This document shows positions 1-4,427 of a stretch of DNA of 5,531 nucleotides, in pieces. The DNA comes from an uncultured Bacilli bacterium (GTDB lineage Bacteria > Bacillota_I > Bacilli_A > RF39 > UBA660). The stretch spans positions 1 through 5,531 of the forward strand of contig CANQDB010000090.1 of NCBI GenBank assembly GCA_947591175.1, in the 5' to 3' direction. The notes below the pieces were generated by a model. It was not told the origin of the DNA, did no database searches, and was given only the letters and a program-made list of their open reading frames with translations. The position numbers and the translations under genes are program-made. Numbering within the stretch: the stretch's first letter is position 1; each line of letters starts with the position of its first letter.

Positions 1-91
1 GTCTATATAGTATATCTGCTTGTAGGGCTTTCTATAAAAAAATTTAATAATTTTACACAGTTATCTTGACAAGGTCCGAAAAAATGAAAAA

Positions 92-143
92 CTAGAATAT
101 CTAGTGTGAGATTTAGCTAAAACAGCTAGAATATCTAGTGTGA
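92..143 (+). repeat. Two direct copies of an 18-bp CTAG-rich unit
   Basis: The unit ctagaatatctagtgtga occurs at 92-109 and again, identically, at 126-143, a period of 34 bp. Each unit begins with a small palindrome (ctaga-ata-tctag). The 16-bp spacer contains the perfect palindrome tttagctaaa (112-121). The second copy extends to 146 as one arm of a longer inverted repeat with 571-591. Two copies with one spacer are too few for a CRISPR array. Binding sites for a protein, or a duplicated piece of an element end, are better readings. Confidence 0.75.
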
Positions 144-147
144 AGTT

Positions 148-172
148 GGAGGCACGAAAGTGCTTCCTTTTT
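148..172 (+). terminator. Rho-independent terminator, GNRA loop
   Basis: The arms ggaggcac (148-155) and gtgcttcc (160-167) pair over all eight positions, with one G-U pair, and close a GAAA tetraloop (156-159). TTTTT follows at 168-172. This is a textbook intrinsic terminator for rightward transcription. No gene is visible between the window edge and the hairpin, so it ends either an upstream gene lying outside the window or a short non-coding transcript that includes the CTAG repeats. Confidence 0.8.
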
Positions 173-218
173 AGTTATATAAGATGATTAAATAAGAAAG
201 TAAGTGTGATGAATAAAA

Positions 219-417
219 ATGGAAGATAGAATAATACAGAAAATAAAAGGAAATAAGAGAAGAATATATAAACTTTGTAGATTAATAATAAAAGAATATA
301 GATATGGATGCAGAAATGATAGATTCAACTGATCTACAAATATTAAGTTTAATTTCCAAAATAGATGAAGAATTAACATACATAATTTATATGATACTAG
401 ATAACAAAAATTCTTAA
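219..417 (+). pseudogene. Possible frameshifted remnant of a small helical protein
   Basis: Two overlapping short frames on the plus strand could be halves of one small gene. Frame A runs 219-332 (37 codons, MEDRIIQKIKGNKRR...). Frame B, one base out of register, is open from 292 to 417 and has its first ATG at 304 (MDAEMIDSTDLQ...LISKIDEEL...). Joined near 295-305 they would give about 65 residues, basic and helical first, then acidic and amphipathic. The strand is purine-rich, as in real genes here. Against coding: there is no good Shine-Dalgarno before 219, AGA/ATA codons dominate, and I recognise no family. A hairpin at 496-540 could terminate it. It may be chance open reading in A-rich DNA. 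Confidence 0.22.
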
Positions 418-495
418 AAATGAAAAAAATAAGGTTTTTCTTTTTTCCTAAAACGTAGTTTTAAAAAAGAAGCTAAAAAGAGACAAAAAACAAGA

Positions 496-540
496 AAAAA
501 ACAGGTATAAAAAAATAATCATCAAAAATACCAGTTTTTT
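496..540 (+). terminator. Terminator-like A/T-rich hairpin
   Basis: aaaaaac (496-502) pairs with gtttttt (534-540), an A-A mismatch follows (503/533), then ggtat (504-508) pairs with atacc (528-532), leaving a 19-nt loop. More T-rich sequence follows (ctttatttta). The shape is that of an A-tract/U-tract intrinsic terminator and works in both directions, but the GC content of the stem is low and the loop is large. It would close any transcript of the micro-ORF region. Confidence 0.4.
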
Positions 541-570
541 CTTTATTTTATAAGTGTTTGGTCAATTTTT

Positions 571-591
571 ACTTCACACCAGATATTCTAG
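571..591 (-). repeat. Inverted copy of the CTAG-rich unit (21 bp, 20/21)
   Basis: acttcacaccagatattcta plus the following g is the reverse complement of 126-146 with one mismatch: c at 580 where a perfect partner would have t. The change destroys one half of the small palindrome seen in the left copies. The two arms enclose 424 bp (147-570). A 21-bp inverted pair at this distance could be the inner part of element ends or, less likely, recombination sites around an invertible segment. Confidence 0.7.
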
Positions 592-600
592 AACCAATTT

Positions 601-630
601 AACTGTGTAAACATAACTACACAGTTTTTA
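601..630 (+). terminator. Hairpin made of two facing element-end copies, terminator-like
   Basis: aactgtgta (601-609) is the exact reverse complement of tacacagtt (618-626), with an 8-nt loop and a run of T at 625-629. As RNA this is a 9-bp stem plus U-tract, a plausible intrinsic terminator placed just before the rhodanese gene. It is built from the same tacacagtt word that forms the left outer repeat at 54-62, so the structure may be an accident of two element ends lying head to head rather than a terminator that evolved as such. Confidence 0.5.
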
Positions 631-710
631 TTGAGATTATTATGAATCGAACTTTGTATAGCCCTCATCTTTTTCTTTTTAGAAACATACAATATGTTGG
701 TGATACCATA

Positions 711-998
711 ATGGAACAAGTAACAATTGAAGAAATTTTAAAATATCCAACTATTCAACCAATAGATATTCGTTCTAGTAAACGTTATCAAGAAGGACAT
801 TTACCTAATGCTATTAATATTCCAATGGAACAACTAATAAAAGATCCTAGTCGTTATTTGAATTTGCAGACTACTTATTATGTGTACTGTGAATTTGGTT
901 ATAAAACGAGACGTATCAGTAAAGTTTTAAACGAACTTGGTTATCATATCGTAGTTATTAAAGATGGTTATTATGCTTATGAAATTTTTAATAAATAA
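711..998 (+). CDS. Single-domain rhodanese-like sulfurtransferase
   Basis: The predicted 95-aa cytoplasmic protein is one complete rhodanese domain (GlpE/PspE/YqhL size class). Rhodaneses move a sulfane sulfur through a persulfide on an active-site cysteine; the physiological donor and acceptor are unknown here. Visible marks are the QPIDIRSSKRYQEGHLPNAI stretch (residues 16-35 of this start), the strand VYC with catalytic Cys60, and the active-site loop C-E-F-G-Y-K, close to the common C-x-x-G-x-R/K. The C-terminal IKDGYYAYEIF corresponds to the family's final DGG-x-x-x-W region, with the second G and the W changed. I chose ATG 711 because GGTGAT lies 8 nt upstream and the domain begins there. 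ATG 642 would add 23 residues (MNRTLYSPHL...) from a pyrimidine-rich stretch unlike the family. The gene is convergent with the toxin gene. Function is inferred from family only. Confidence 0.85.
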   Translation: MEQVTIEEILKYPTIQPIDIRSSKRYQEGHLPNAINIPMEQLIKDPSRYLNLQTTYYVYCEFGYKTRRISKVLNELGYHIVVIKDGYYAYEIFNK

Positions 999-999
999 A

Positions 1000-1018
1000 A
1001 AAGGGAGATAATCCCTTT
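1000..1018. terminator. Bidirectional terminator between rhodanese and toxin genes
   Basis: aaaggga (1000-1006) pairs with tcccttt (1012-1018) around a gataa loop. On the minus strand the stem is followed by a strong T-run (complement of the A-rich 993-999), so it serves the toxin operon best. On the plus strand a weaker T-rich tail follows. The toxin stop codon (complement of 1017-1019) lies inside the stem. Confidence 0.75.
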
Positions 1019-1325
1019 ATTTGTTGAACAAATCGCTATGACTACCAGTTGCAATGAGTAATAAAATAAGTTCATCGTCTTTGTATTTATATACTAATAA
1101 CCAATCTGGTGATATATGACATTCATTGCAATCTTTAAATATTTTATCATTTATTAGTTTATGATTTTTATACTTTGAATCTAATTTTTCTTTGTTTGCT
1201 AATTTTTCTATAACATCGATAAGTTCATCTATGTTTTTATTTTGTTTTACTATTTTTTTTAATTCTTTGTTAAATCTTGAGGTTGTTTTTACTTCATAAA
1301 TTGAACTTTCAACGCTAATCTTCAT
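1017..1325 (-). CDS. yafQ: YafQ-family mRNA interferase toxin (RelE superfamily)
   Basis: This 102-aa protein is a ribosome-dependent mRNA-cleaving toxin of the YafQ branch of the RelE/ParE fold. The residues used by E. coli YafQ all have a counterpart: His55 (NHKL), His70 (ECHISPDW), Asp74-Trp75, His96 (GSHSDLF) and Phe100. The toxin therefore looks catalytically intact. The N-terminus is basic and helical (SRFNKELKKIVKQNK), as usual. It carries about eight residues more than typical YafQ before the conserved region, but the only suitable ATG is the one used. AGAGG sits about 9 nt upstream, inside the end of the antitoxin gene. The ATG overlaps the antitoxin 3' end by 11 nt, which implies translational coupling. 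The product should be held inactive by the neighbouring DinJ/RelB protein. No frame damage is seen. Confidence 0.9.
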   Translation of the reverse strand: MKISVESSIYEVKTTSRFNKELKKIVKQNKNIDELIDVIEKLANKEKLDSKYKNHKLINDKIFKDCNECHISPDWLLVYKYKDDELILLLIATGSHSDLFNK

Positions 1326-1611
1326 TTAATATATCCTCTATCATTTTTCTAACATTATGATAGCCTTTCGTTTTAATTTTACCACTTAATATGTCTTCGC
1401 CTTCTTGTATGGCTTCCAATAATTCTTTACTTGGTTCAGGATTCATACTTGGTCTAAAAGGTATTTGTTGTTCTCTAACACTTTGAGTTAAAAACATATT
1501 TAAAGCAACACTAGTATTCATTCCTAATTTTTTAAATAATTCGTCGGCTTGTCTTTTTAAAGTTTTGTCAACTCTAAAACTCATATTTACGGCATTGGTC
1601 ATATTAGTCAT
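1315..1611 (-). CDS. dinJ: DinJ/RelB-family antitoxin
   Basis: This 98-aa antitoxin has two parts. The N-terminal ribbon-helix-helix fold binds DNA as a dimer (strand AVNMSFRV 7-14, helix 16-30, helix 32-48 with the LGMNTSVALNMFL motif and the family's IPF at 50-52). The C-terminal tail, about 55-98, rich in Glu and Lys, is expected to wrap the toxin. Antitoxin first, toxin second with overlap is the standard order. Met1 (ATG, complement of 1609-1611) is preferred: AAGGAAG lies about 10 nt upstream. Met4 is a possible alternative, and Met10 would cut into the DNA-binding strand. The pair has its own promoter and palindrome just upstream, so it should repress its own transcription. DinJ-YafQ is the closest named pair; the RelB/DinJ family label is more secure than the exact gene name. 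Confidence 0.9.
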   Translation of the reverse strand: MTNMTNAVNMSFRVDKTLKRQADELFKKLGMNTSVALNMFLTQSVREQQIPFRPSMNPEPSKELLEAIQEGEDILSGKIKTKGYHNVRKMIEDILNED

Positions 1612-1638
1612 AATAAACCATCTTCCTTTCTATTTGTA

Positions 1639-1667
1639 ATGATAACATATTCATTTGGTAATGTCAA
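1639..1667 (-). promoter_or_regulatory. Sigma-A promoter of the antitoxin-toxin operon
   Basis: Reading the minus strand, TTGACA (complement of 1662-1667) is followed after exactly 17 nt by TATCAT (complement of 1639-1644). A TG dinucleotide one base upstream of the -10 makes it an extended -10 promoter. With a perfect -35, a 5/6 -10 and ideal spacing, this is the strongest promoter in the window. Transcription would begin near 1632, leaving a leader of about 20 nt that carries the AAGGAAG ribosome site. Confidence 0.8.
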
Positions 1668-1685
1668 TATATATTATATATGTTG
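1665..1685. promoter_or_regulatory. Palindromic operator candidate for the antitoxin
   Basis: caatatatat (1665-1674) and atatatgttg (1676-1685) form a 21-bp inverted repeat around t1675 with one imperfect pair. It overlaps the -35 of the TA promoter, where DinJ-type ribbon-helix-helix proteins bind in autoregulated TA operons. It is also flanked by two direct copies of tgtcaata (1662-1669, 1684-1691). AT-rich DNA makes such palindromes common, so the position is the main support. Confidence 0.5.
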
Positions 1686-1755
1686 TCAATACGATGCTTA
1701 CTTTGTACTAAAATAAATTTAAAAAGGAATGGCTATAGTTTTTCAATTACTTTTG

Positions 1756-1764
1756 TGTTAAAAT
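1756..1764 (+). promoter_or_regulatory. Extended -10 promoter candidate for the rmuC operon
   Basis: TGT followed by TAAAAT (1759-1764) is an extended -10 element matching TATAAT at 5 of 6 positions. No good -35 sits at the right distance; TTGTCA at 1683-1688 is too far away. A start near 1771 would give a leader of about 50 nt before ATG 1823, and would make the in-frame GTG at 1775 too close to the transcript end to be the start. Confidence 0.4.
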
Positions 1765-1822
1765 TAATTAGAAAGTGAATAACCCAAATTTAAGCCGAAA
1801 CACTAGAAAGAAGAGGTATTTT

Positions 1823-2929
1823 ATGGATTATCTTATAATAGGATTATTAGGGACAGTTATCGTTTTATTATTAATCGTTATTGGTATAAATTTAATAAAG
1901 AAAAACGATAATAATAATATGACGGAACGTCTTGGTAAATTTGAAGTAACTATCACAAAAGAAATGGGCGATTTTAAGAATGATTTGAGTAAAACTTTGA
2001 ATACGGATTTTACTAGTCTTAATGAAAAAATCGAATATCGTTTGGATAAGATCAATCAAAGGGTAAATGAGCGACTCGATCAAAACTTTGAAAAGACTAA
2101 TAAGACTTTTACTTCGGTCTTAGAACGTTTGAGTAAAATCGATGAGGCCCAACGAAAGATCGAAACTTTGTCTAGTGATATAGTTTCACTTCAAAGTATT
2201 TTGACTGATAAGAAGAGTCGGGGCATTTTTGGAGAAGTTAATCTTAAGCACATCTTAGTTAACGTCTTTGGAGAGAACAACACTCGTATTTACAAGTTAC
2301 AAGAGACTCTTCCAAACGGAACGATTGCCGATTGTGTGCTATATGCTCCAAATCCACTAGGAACAATTTGTATCGATTCGAAATTTCCACTTGAAAATTA
2401 TCAAATGATGGTGGATAGAAATACGCCTCAAAAAGATAGGGCACTTTACGAGAAGCAATTTAAGATCGACGTCAAGAAACATATCGATGCCATAAGTAAC
2501 AAGTATATTATCGAAGGAGTTACAGCCGATCAAGCAATTTTGTTTTTGCCAGCGGAAGCAATTTTTGCGGAGATTAATGCCTATCATCAAGATATTGTGG
2601 ATTATGCCTATAAGAAAAGAGTATGGCTTACGTCTCCTACGACACTTATCTCTACTTTAACGGTTATTCAAATGATTATTAAGAATATGGAAAGAGATAA
2701 ATATACGTCGATTATTCACGAAGAGTTAAATAAGTTAGGGCAAGAGTTTGCCCGGTATCGTGAACGTTGGGTTCACTTGTCTAAAAGCATTCAAGCAGTT
2801 AATCGCGATGTGGAAAACGTCAACATTACAACTGAAAAAATTACCAAGAAGTTCGACCTTATTAATGGTGTAGAAATGGACCGTTTAAATGAAGGTGAGA
2901 AAGGTGAAACGAATTCATTATTGGAATAA
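1823..2929 (+). CDS. rmuC: DNA recombination protein RmuC
   Basis: RmuC proteins are membrane-anchored, coiled-coil proteins with a PD-(D/E)xK nuclease-like core. In E. coli rmuC affects the rate of inversions at short inverted repeats; the biochemical activity is not firmly known. This 368-aa protein has the expected order: one N-terminal transmembrane helix (3-25), a long charged coiled coil (about 35-125), the RGIFGEVNL motif (133-141, family RGxWGExxL), the nuclease-like core with Asp170 (IADCVLYAP) and Asp185-Ser-Lys187 (CIDSKFPLENY), then FLPAEAIFAE (241-250) and SPTTLISTL (271-279). It is shorter than E. coli RmuC (about 475 aa) mainly because the coiled coil and tail are shorter. ATG 1823 is chosen: AAGAGG lies 6 nt upstream and the membrane helix begins at once. 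The frame is open from GTG 1775, but that lacks a ribosome site. First gene of the four-gene run; the next gene overlaps its 3' end. Confidence 0.92.
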   Translation: MDYLIIGLLGTVIVLLLIVIGINLIKKNDNNNMTERLGKFEVTITKEMGDFKNDLSKTLNTDFTSLNEKIEYRLDKINQRVNERLDQNFEKTNKTFTSVLERLSKIDEAQRKIETLSSDIVSLQSILTDKKSRGIFGEVNLKHILVNVFGENNTRIYKLQETLPNGTIADCVLYAPNPLGTICIDSKFPLENYQMMVDRNTPQKDRALYEKQFKIDVKKHIDAISNKYIIEGVTADQAILFLPAEAIFAEINAYHQDIVDYAYKKRVWLTSPTTLISTLTVIQMIIKNMERDKYTSIIHEELNKLGQEFARYRERWVHLSKSIQAVNRDVENVNITTEKITKKFDLINGVEMDRLNEGEKGETNSLLE

Positions 2930-3470
2930 TATTTTAAAAGTTGTTTTTTGTCTTTTTGCTGTTTATAAAATAATTACGTTTTATACGTTAGGAATGATGA
3001 GTCGAATTCCAGTTACTATGAGTATTTTCTTGACTCTTTTAATTCCAATGTTAATAAGAAAAGTTTTACATTATAATTTAAAAGATAGTACCGAGTTAGT
3101 CTATCTTTTATTTCTTTTTTTGGCGCTTATTTTAGGAAGTGTTGTCAATTTGTATTCTACTATCTGGTGGTGGGATCTCTTTGTGCATTTCTTATCGGGA
3201 ATTCTTACTTCGTATGTGGCTTTACTTATTTTAGAAGAATTTCATCTGATTAAGAAGAGTAAAATGTTTACACTTTTATTTATGTTTACTTTTTCTTTAG
3301 CAGTAGCTTCCGTTTGGGAGTACTTTGAATTTACGATCGATAAGGTCTCGGGAAGTGATACCCAGTGGGTAAAAGATACAGGGGTAGACGATACTATGAC
3401 TGATATGCTTATTGCGACACTTGGAAGTGGTATCTATGTACTTGGGTATGGTGCAATCAAGAAAAAATAA
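2904..3470 (+). CDS. YjdF/DUF2238-like integral membrane protein
   Basis: This 188-aa polytopic membrane protein probably has five or six helices (about 10-30, 36-54, 64-84, 88-112, 119-141, 166-184). The pattern fits the DUF2238/YjdF family: WWWDLFVHFLSG (88-99) with Asp91, His95 and Gly99; SVWEYFEF (136-143) with Trp138, Glu139 and Glu142; and DTGVDDTMTDM (158-168) with Asp162, Asp163 and Asp167. Function of the family is unknown to me. GTG 2904 is preferred because GAAGGTGA ends about 5 nt before it; ATG 2889 in the same frame would add five basic residues but lacks a ribosome site. Either way it overlaps the end of rmuC (26 or 41 nt), so translation is likely coupled. A 74-nt gap without a clear terminator separates it from the next gene. 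The family assignment is by motif memory; the membrane nature is certain. Confidence 0.72.
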   Translation: MKRIHYWNNILKVVFCLFAVYKIITFYTLGMMSRIPVTMSIFLTLLIPMLIRKVLHYNLKDSTELVYLLFLFLALILGSVVNLYSTIWWWDLFVHFLSGILTSYVALLILEEFHLIKKSKMFTLLFMFTFSLAVASVWEYFEFTIDKVSGSDTQWVKDTGVDDTMTDMLIATLGSGIYVLGYGAIKKK

Positions 3471-3544
3471 AAGTTTGCATAAAAATAGTCTAAATATTCA
3501 TAATAAAAAAGAAGGGTAAATAATAAAATAAGATAGGTGGTACC

Positions 3545-3766
3545 ATGACGCGTGTTTTTTTCTTCCTTTTGGGGTTTGGCTTAATGGTAATCGGCTGTAC
3601 TTATTGGGTAATCTACTTAAATTTGTTGACAATTGGTTATACTATAAACGAGTATTTTTCTTTTGCTCTATCGAATATGGAATGTATTTTTGCCCTCGTT
3701 GGTTTTATTATGATGACACTAGCTATCTTTTGGAAAGGGGACCATTCACTTGATTTACATTTATGA
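3545..3766 (+). CDS. Small two-helix membrane protein, function unknown
   Basis: I do not assign this 73-aa protein to a named family. It has two hydrophobic segments: about 4-28 (FFFLLGFGLMVIGCTYWVIY) and about 46-64 (ECIFALVGFIMMTLAIFW). They are joined by the polar/aromatic stretch LNLLTIGYTINEYFSFALSNME. The C-terminus is short and polar. The start is secure: AGGTGG (3535-3540) stands 4 nt before the ATG. A possible CATAAT -10 (3499-3504) lies in the gap upstream, with a poor, widely spaced -35, so an extra internal promoter is possible but weak. The gene stops with TGA, and the last 17 nt overlap the start of the yjbA-like gene, which points to coupled expression. Its position in a tight operon, good ribosome site and clean hydrophobic pattern support a real gene. 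Confidence 0.75.
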   Translation: MTRVFFFLLGFGLMVIGCTYWVIYLNLLTIGYTINEYFSFALSNMECIFALVGFIMMTLAIFWKGDHSLDLHL

Positions 3767-4400
3767 CATTTTATTAAATTGGACAGATTTACATTTGATT
3801 TATGATTTTTACGAGTGGGATAAAAGTGATACGATCGAACATATAAAGAAGATTCCACTGTTAAAAGTAAATGAAGAAAGTCTTTCTGATTTTATGCATT
3901 TTAAAATTCAAGTCACGAGCGAAGTACTTGAAAAGATTGAAAATATGACGGAGGTTTACAAAAATAAGAAGATTTCGTATTTGTCTCATGCCTGTATATT
4001 ATCGGATGGAGTTAGAGTTTTAGGTGTAGAATTCGATGATAACGGCAACTTAATTTATCATAGTCGTCTTTTATTAGATGAAGAAGATGATGTTTTGGAT
4101 TTAGTTAGTCGTTTGGAGTTTCAAGATATTAACTATACTAAAGGTGAAGAAATCTCTAAAAGGGGATTTTATACCAGAAAAGAAGAAGAGAAAAAGAATT
4201 ATTTGTTAAGTGAGTTTGCGGCGACCTACGAGCAAAAAGATATCGAAAAATTGCACTATTTATATCAAGAATATTTCGATGAAGATGAAAACGATTTAAA
4301 AGTCATGTACGAAAAGTTAGTAAATAGTTTCGATTACTTTAATCCTAAACACGAAAAACTTTATCAATTATTACAGCTTTCACATACTAAAAAAGTATAA
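3750..4400 (+). CDS. yjbA: YjbA-like protein (DUF3603 / UPF0736 family)
   Basis: This 216-aa, acidic, probably cytosolic protein resembles Bacillus subtilis YjbA along much of its length as I recall that sequence. The shared parts are the N-terminal IYDILLNW, FYEW (20-23), the DTIEHIKKIPLLKV block (27-40), the central SDGVRVLGVEFD (85-96), SRLLLDEED, and FYTRKEEE (140-147; YjbA has LTRKE). The B. subtilis protein is about 250 aa, so this one is shorter, mostly in the C-terminal third. The function of the family is not established. The start is a TTG at 3750 with GGAAAGGGG 9 nt upstream; no in-frame ATG precedes the conserved N-terminus, so a non-ATG start inside the previous gene is needed. 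Adjacent, convergent trpS supports the call, because yjbA and trpS are also neighbours in B. subtilis. Last gene of the plus-strand run. Confidence 0.78.
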   Translation: MIYIYDILLNWTDLHLIYDFYEWDKSDTIEHIKKIPLLKVNEESLSDFMHFKIQVTSEVLEKIENMTEVYKNKKISYLSHACILSDGVRVLGVEFDDNGNLIYHSRLLLDEEDDVLDLVSRLEFQDINYTKGEEISKRGFYTRKEEEKKNYLLSEFAATYEQKDIEKLHYLYQEYFDEDENDLKVMYEKLVNSFDYFNPKHEKLYQLLQLSHTKKV

Positions 4401-4402
4401 AA

Positions 4403-4427
4403 AAAAGACTCTCTCGAGAAGTCTTTT
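4403..4427. terminator. Bidirectional terminator between yjbA and trpS
   Basis: aaaagact (4403-4410) pairs with agtctttt (4420-4427), and the inside (ctctcgaga) can add a short TC/GA stem around a TCGA loop. On the minus strand a run of T follows the stem (complement of the A-run 4400-4406), making a strong end for trpS. On the plus strand TTTT is part of the arm, followed by aataat, a weaker end for the yjbA operon. The trpS stop codon (complement of 4426-4428) overlaps the arm. Confidence 0.85.

Larger units (their letters stand above)
52..611. mobile_element. Putative inverted-repeat-bounded element, MITE-like or IS relic (about 560 bp)
   Basis: This gene-poor stretch is bounded by inverted ends. 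The outer module tttacacagtta (52-63) is matched exactly in reverse complement at 600-611, and the match continues to 15 of 17 positions (52-68 against 595-611). Further in, both ends carry a second module, ctagaatatct(a/g)gtgtgaag, at 126-145 on the left (plus a shorter copy at 92-109) and reversed at 572-591 on the right. The same two modules in the same order on both arms is what terminal repeats of a transposable element look like. The outer module resembles the TTTACACA...TTGAC ends I recall for IS256-family elements, but that is memory and not a match I could test. No transposase is present. The interior is A-rich, holds a broken micro-ORF (219-417) and three terminator-like hairpins. 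No target-site duplication is visible just outside the ends. A non-mobile repeat region is the alternative. Confidence 0.35.

Noticed and set aside
1..69. Open frames at the left edge (frame 1 to TGA at 67-69; frame 3 to TAA at 42-44) that could be the tail of an upstream gene
   Set aside because: Too short and unrecognisable to decide between them. The frame 1 reading also runs through the outer repeat module.
92..143. CRISPR-like repeat-spacer unit
   Set aside because: Only two direct copies with one 16-bp spacer, an internal palindrome unlike CRISPR repeats, and no cas gene nearby.
188..379. Minus-strand open frame of 63 codons, Leu/Ile/Phe-rich, looking like a membrane peptide
   Set aside because: It is the complement of an A- and purine-rich stretch, has no ribosome site, and its composition is what reversed A-rich DNA gives.
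642..710. ATG 642 as the start of the rhodanese gene, adding 23 residues
   Set aside because: It begins only 12 nt after the hairpin/U-run, the added residues do not resemble the family, and ATG 711 has a better ribosome site and matches the domain boundary.
1724..1761. Ten-codon leader peptide (ATG 1729) after AAAAAGGA upstream of rmuC
   Set aside because: The ribosome site directly abuts the ATG, leaving no spacing, and no attenuator structure follows.
1775..1822. GTG 1775 as the start of rmuC
   Set aside because: No ribosome site, it lies almost at the predicted transcript start, and it would put 16 polar/basic residues before the N-terminal membrane helix. ATG 1823 has AAGAGG at ideal spacing.
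3535..3550. AGGTGGTACC before the 73-aa gene resembles the T-box motif of tRNA-sensing leaders
   Set aside because: Only 74 nt of leader is present, with no specifier stem or antiterminator partner. The AGGTGG is explained as the ribosome site, and the gene is not an amino-acid gene.
3166..3766. Alternative genetic code (TGA as Trp), suggested by the low GC content
   Set aside because: Trp is encoded by TGG throughout, including three in a row, and TGA ends the 73-aa ORF at a sensible point.
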